Origin: DASUAO01 sp046484625
GTDB taxonomy: Bacteria; Actinomycetota; Acidimicrobiia; IMCC26256; PALSA-555
NCBI GenBank assembly: GCA_046484625.1
Contig: JAWOIO010000022.1
Location: forward strand, 1 to 10,934
Length of the DNA stretch: 10,934 bases
Direction: 5' to 3'
Each line of letters starts with the position of its first letter. Position 1 is the first letter of the stretch. This document shows positions 8,717 to 10,934 of the stretch, piece by piece. Under the pieces are notes generated by a model. It was not told the origin of the DNA and ran no database searches. It saw nothing but the letters and a program-made list of their open reading frames with translations. Made by a program: the position numbers and the translations under genes.

Positions 8717-9499
8717 ATGCGCCGACGCCTCGACGTCGAGCTCGTCCGTCGCGGGTTCACGGAGTCCCGGTCGCGGGCCGTGGAGGCCATCGAGTCCGGA
8801 CGGGTCCTCGTGGGCAACGGACCGGCGACCAGCCCGGCGCGCCAGGTCGGTGACGACGAGGCCATCTCGCTCACCGGTCCACCACCCCGCTTCGTGTCCC
8901 GTGGCGGCGAGAAGCTCGACGCGGCGCTGACGGCCTTCGAGGTCGACGTCGCCGGGCTGCGTGCACTCGACAGCGGAGCATCGACGGGCGGGTTCACCGA
9001 CTGCCTGCTCCAACGCGGGGCGGCGCACGTCGCCGCGGTCGACGTCGGCCGCGGCCAGCTCGACTGGCGCCTGCGTGAGGACCCGCGCGTCACGGTCCTC
9101 GAGCGCTGCAACGTCCGCCACCTGGAGTCTGCGCAGATCGGGGGTCCGGTCCCGCTCGCGGTCGCGGACCTCGCGTTCATCTCGCTGCTCACCGTGGCGC
9201 AGGCACTGGTCCGCTGCACCACCGATGACGCACGGCTGGTCCTGCTCGTGAAGCCCCAGTTCGAGGCCGGCCGCGCGCACGTCGGCCGAGGCGGCGTCGT
9301 GCGCGATCCCGAGGTGCACCGGGACGTCCTCACACGCGTCGCGGAGGGCCTGGCCGACGTGGGTCTCCCCGTGGTCGACGCGATCGCGTCGCCGCTCGTG
9401 GGTCCCCAGGGGAACCGGGAATTCCTGTTCCACGTGCGCCGCGGCGCGAACCCGTGCGCCGTTGGGTCACTTGCGCGCGTTGCTGCGGAGGCGCCGTGA
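8717..9499 (+). CDS. tlyA: TlyA family rRNA (cytidine-2'-O)-methyltransferase
   Basis: 260 residues. An N-terminal S4 RNA-binding domain (1-60: RRRLDVELVRRGFTESRSRA...GRVLVNG-like) is followed by an FtsJ/RrmJ-type Rossmann methyltransferase. The SAM motif ALDSGASTGGFTDCLL lies at 83-98 (DSG instead of the more usual DVG). The catalytic K-D-K-E tetrad is complete: K66 in SRGGEKLD, D151 in VADLAFIS, K179 in LLVKPQFEAG and E235 in GNREFLF. The family methylates 2'-OH of C1409 in 16S and C1920 in 23S rRNA (or only C1920 in the short type I form), and its loss gives capreomycin resistance. With a complete S4 domain and about 260 residues it resembles type II, so both targets are likely. ATG 8717 is the first start after an in-frame TGA, so it is well fixed. 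The gene ends in a 4-bp overlap with NAD kinase. Confidence 0.95.
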   Translation: MRRRLDVELVRRGFTESRSRAVEAIESGRVLVGNGPATSPARQVGDDEAISLTGPPPRFVSRGGEKLDAALTAFEVDVAGLRALDSGASTGGFTDCLLQRGAAHVAAVDVGRGQLDWRLREDPRVTVLERCNVRHLESAQIGGPVPLAVADLAFISLLTVAQALVRCTTDDARLVLLVKPQFEAGRAHVGRGGVVRDPEVHRDVLTRVAEGLADVGLPVVDAIASPLVGPQGNREFLFHVRRGANPCAVGSLARVAAEAP

Positions 9500-10380
9500 A
9501 CCGGCCCGAGCCTGCCCCCCGCCGACCCCGCGTCGTCGCGCTCTTCCCGCACAACCAACGCCCACTCGCCGCCGACCTCGCCCGCCGCGCCGCCGAGGCG
9601 CTGGTGGCTGAGGGCATCGACGTGCGGCTCCTCCCTGCCGACGCCGCTGCTGTCGGCCTCGATGGACTCGCCACCGAGGAGCACGCGTGCCTCGACGACC
9701 TCGACCTCGCCATCTCGCTCGGTGGCGACGGCACGATGCTGCGCACCGTCGCCACCGTCTACGAGTCCGGAGCGGCCGTGCTCGGCGTGAACGTCGGGCA
9801 GCTCGGCTACCTCACGGAGGTCGAGCCCGTCGACCTCGACGCCGCGCTCGCACGGGTCGTCGCCGCGGAGCACTCGGTCGAGGAGCGCATGGTTCTCCAG
9901 GTCGACGTGACCTCCGACGGCGACGCCGCCGGCCGATGGTGGGGCCTGAACGAGGCAGGGATCGACAAGGAGCAGCCGGGTCGTCTCGTACGGCTCGCGG
10001 TCTCGATCAACCAGGCCTTCTTCACGACCTATGCCGCCGACGGGGTCATCGTCGCGACGCCGACAGGGTCCACCGCGTACTCGTTCTCGGCCGGTGGCCC
10101 GATCGTCTCGCCGCGCCACCGGTGCCTCCTCCTGACGCCTGTTGCACCCCACATGCTCTTCGACCGGTCGCTCGTCCTCGACGCCGACGAAGAGGTCACC
10201 TTCACCGTCACCGACGGGCGCGCCGTGGTCCTGACCGTCGACGGTCGCGAGCTGGGGCGCCTCGTGACCGGCGACGCGGTCGTGTGCACAGCCGGCTCCA
10301 AGGCGGCACGTATCGTGACGTTCGGACCCCGCGACTTCCACCAGATCCTCAAGGCCAAGTTCGGGTTGGAGGACCGCTGA
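9496..10380 (+). CDS. nadK: NAD kinase
   Basis: 294 residues, cytoplasmic; phosphorylates NAD+ to NADP+ with ATP or polyphosphate. Motifs in order: LGGDGTMLRTV with GGDGT at 76-80; LGVNVGQLGYLTEV; the NE motif in LNEAGIDK (N152-E153); YAADGVIVATPTGSTAYSFSA (TPTGST from 188, described by position); and GGPIVSP followed by APHMLFDRSLVL. The length fits actinobacterial PpnK. Start GTG 9496 overlaps the tlyA stop (GTGA). In-frame codons before it lie inside tlyA and show no homology, so it is preferred. In M. tuberculosis the same order tlyA-ppnK-recN occurs. Confidence 0.95.
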   Translation: MNRPEPAPRRPRVVALFPHNQRPLAADLARRAAEALVAEGIDVRLLPADAAAVGLDGLATEEHACLDDLDLAISLGGDGTMLRTVATVYESGAAVLGVNVGQLGYLTEVEPVDLDAALARVVAAEHSVEERMVLQVDVTSDGDAAGRWWGLNEAGIDKEQPGRLVRLAVSINQAFFTTYAADGVIVATPTGSTAYSFSAGGPIVSPRHRCLLLTPVAPHMLFDRSLVLDADEEVTFTVTDGRAVVLTVDGRELGRLVTGDAVVCTAGSKAARIVTFGPRDFHQILKAKFGLEDR

Positions 10381-10382
10381 CC

Positions 10383-10420
10383 ATGCTGCACGAGCTGCAC
10401 GTCACCGATCTCGGGATCGT
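10383..10420 (+). pseudogene. recN: 5' end of recN, cut after 13 codons
   Basis: ATG 10383 follows the NAD kinase stop by 2 bases. The first residues MLHELHVTDLGIV match the beginning of RecN, the SMC-like ATPase of double-strand-break repair, which is the expected next gene in actinobacteria. The P-loop that should follow (TGETGAGKS) is absent: from about 10421 the sequence is a low-GC recombinase in another frame, and the recN frame runs to a stop at 10515-10517 without homology. The gene is therefore broken here, by chimeric assembly or a real junction. Confidence 0.75.
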
Positions 10421-10789
10421 CTGTTCCTCAATCAGCGAGGAAAGGAACTTACCCGGCATGGAATATATCGGCTCTGTCGAAAATATCTGGAAAAGGTCCT
10501 GCCGCCAAAACGGTTGAAAGACCTCAACCCGGCCCACAGCTTCAGACATGCCTGTGCGGTCAATATGCTTCTTGCGGGGCATCCCATATCAGACATAAAA
10601 AATCGCCTCGGTCATGAAAGCATTAAATCGACAATGATCTATCTGCACCTTGATTTAGCCCACCGTCAAGGTATACAGAAAAAGTTCATCGCTCATACAC
10701 AGTCACTGCTCAATCAGGATGACAAGATAGATGAACTGATCAACTGGGAGAACAGGGAGGAAATTTTAACTTGGCTTGATAGTCTTTAG
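10421..10789 (+). CDS. Tyrosine recombinase (phage integrase family), C-terminal catalytic part
   Basis: The frame from CTG 10421 reads LFLNQRGKELTRHGIYRLCR and continues to TAG at 10787-10789, about 122 residues. Catalytic residues of the XerD/lambda-integrase fold are visible: HSFRH (H and R of HxxR), the third-position H in LGHESI and the nucleophile Y in TMIYLHLD. The first catalytic Arg and the N-terminal SAM-like domain are missing. These enzymes cut and rejoin DNA at short sites through a phosphotyrosine link. LFLNQRG and YLHLDLAHRQGIQKKF recall integrases of mobile modules in Desulfobacterota or Gammaproteobacteria (inference). Composition is clearly lower in GC and codon use differs from the actinobacterial part. 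The 5' end is the junction with recN, not a true start; TTG 10514 would lose the front of the domain. Confidence 0.8.
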   Translation: MFLNQRGKELTRHGIYRLCRKYLEKVLPPKRLKDLNPAHSFRHACAVNMLLAGHPISDIKNRLGHESIKSTMIYLHLDLAHRQGIQKKFIAHTQSLLNQDDKIDELINWENREEILTWLDSL

Positions 10790-10934
10790 GGGGCTTCTGG
10801 TCTCCGACAGGCTGGCGGATAGGTAATAAATAGCCTTATAAATTATGTTGCATGACAAAGAATAATCACTCTCAAAAATGGCAGAACTTCATGAAATAAA
10901 AAAGAAAATGAGCAAACAAACGACTCGCTTTACT
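10790..10934 (+). other. AT-rich region after the recombinase, with a possible gene start at 10878
   Basis: AT-rich, non-actinobacterial DNA. ATG 10878 opens a frame of 19 codons (MAELHEIKKKMSKQTTRFT) that runs to the window edge. It has no clear ribosome-binding site, so it is only a possible next gene. No inverted terminal repeat or attachment site could be made out in 145 bases. Confidence 0.3.

Noticed and set aside
7775..9433. Extension of the DUF1015 frame upstream on the minus strand, apparently a 966-residue protein
   Set aside because: The added part is antisense to the HAD and tlyA genes and has no homology; DUF1015 starts at its standard N-terminus at 7774.

Overview
The bulk of this window (about 130 to 10,420) is high-GC DNA from an actinobacterium. 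I infer Actinomycetota, plausibly class Acidimicrobiia, from four things: composition and codon use; a TPR - HAD-IIA phosphatase - tlyA - NAD kinase - recN gene order that matches the Mycobacterium tuberculosis Rv1691-Rv1696 block as I remember it; GTGA stop/start overlaps; and starts that look leaderless. Both ends carry short pieces of different origin. Bases 2 to ~130 encode a scrap of a sulfide:quinone-oxidoreductase-like flavoprotein. Bases ~10,421 to 10,934 are AT-richer and encode the C-terminal catalytic part of a tyrosine recombinase. At each edge a recognisable gene is cut abruptly, so assembly chimerism or real rearrangement must be considered.

Layout. (1) ~131-509: 3' half of a group I-like intron. 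It holds the C-terminal half of a LAGLIDADG homing endonuclease, P7/P8-like core elements and three perfect 3' hairpins. (2) 510-1479: the 3' third of a 23S rRNA gene, starting exactly at the base equivalent to E. coli A1932, so the intron sits at the well-known 1931 site. (3) 1480-1611: spacer with UUCG hairpins. (4) 1612-1730: 5S rRNA. (5) 1731-1892: non-coding, with a long inverted repeat, a 14-bp tandem repeat and a probable leaderless promoter. (6) 1893-2909: TPR protein with a basic disordered N-terminal half. (7) 3094-3510: short SSB-like OB-fold protein. (8) 3632-6528: korAB, the two subunits of 2-oxoglutarate:ferredoxin oxidoreductase. (9) 6533-7774, minus strand: DUF1015 protein, convergent with korB. 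(10) 7811-10380: HAD-IIA phosphatase, a 14-codon possible leader peptide, TlyA rRNA 2'-O-methyltransferase and NAD kinase. (11) 10383-~10420: the first 13 codons of recN, then the foreign recombinase.

How the genes work together. KorAB supplies reduced ferredoxin and succinyl-CoA from 2-oxoglutarate. NAD kinase makes NADP. TlyA methylates ribosomal RNA, and its known 23S target (C1920) would lie only 11 nt upstream of the intron site seen here. RecN and the SSB-like protein belong to DNA repair. The most unusual element is the 23S intron remnant: a homing-endonuclease reading frame that continues through the ribozyme core, and a 3' splice junction without the usual terminal G. I saw no CRISPR array, tRNA gene, defence system or biosynthetic cluster.
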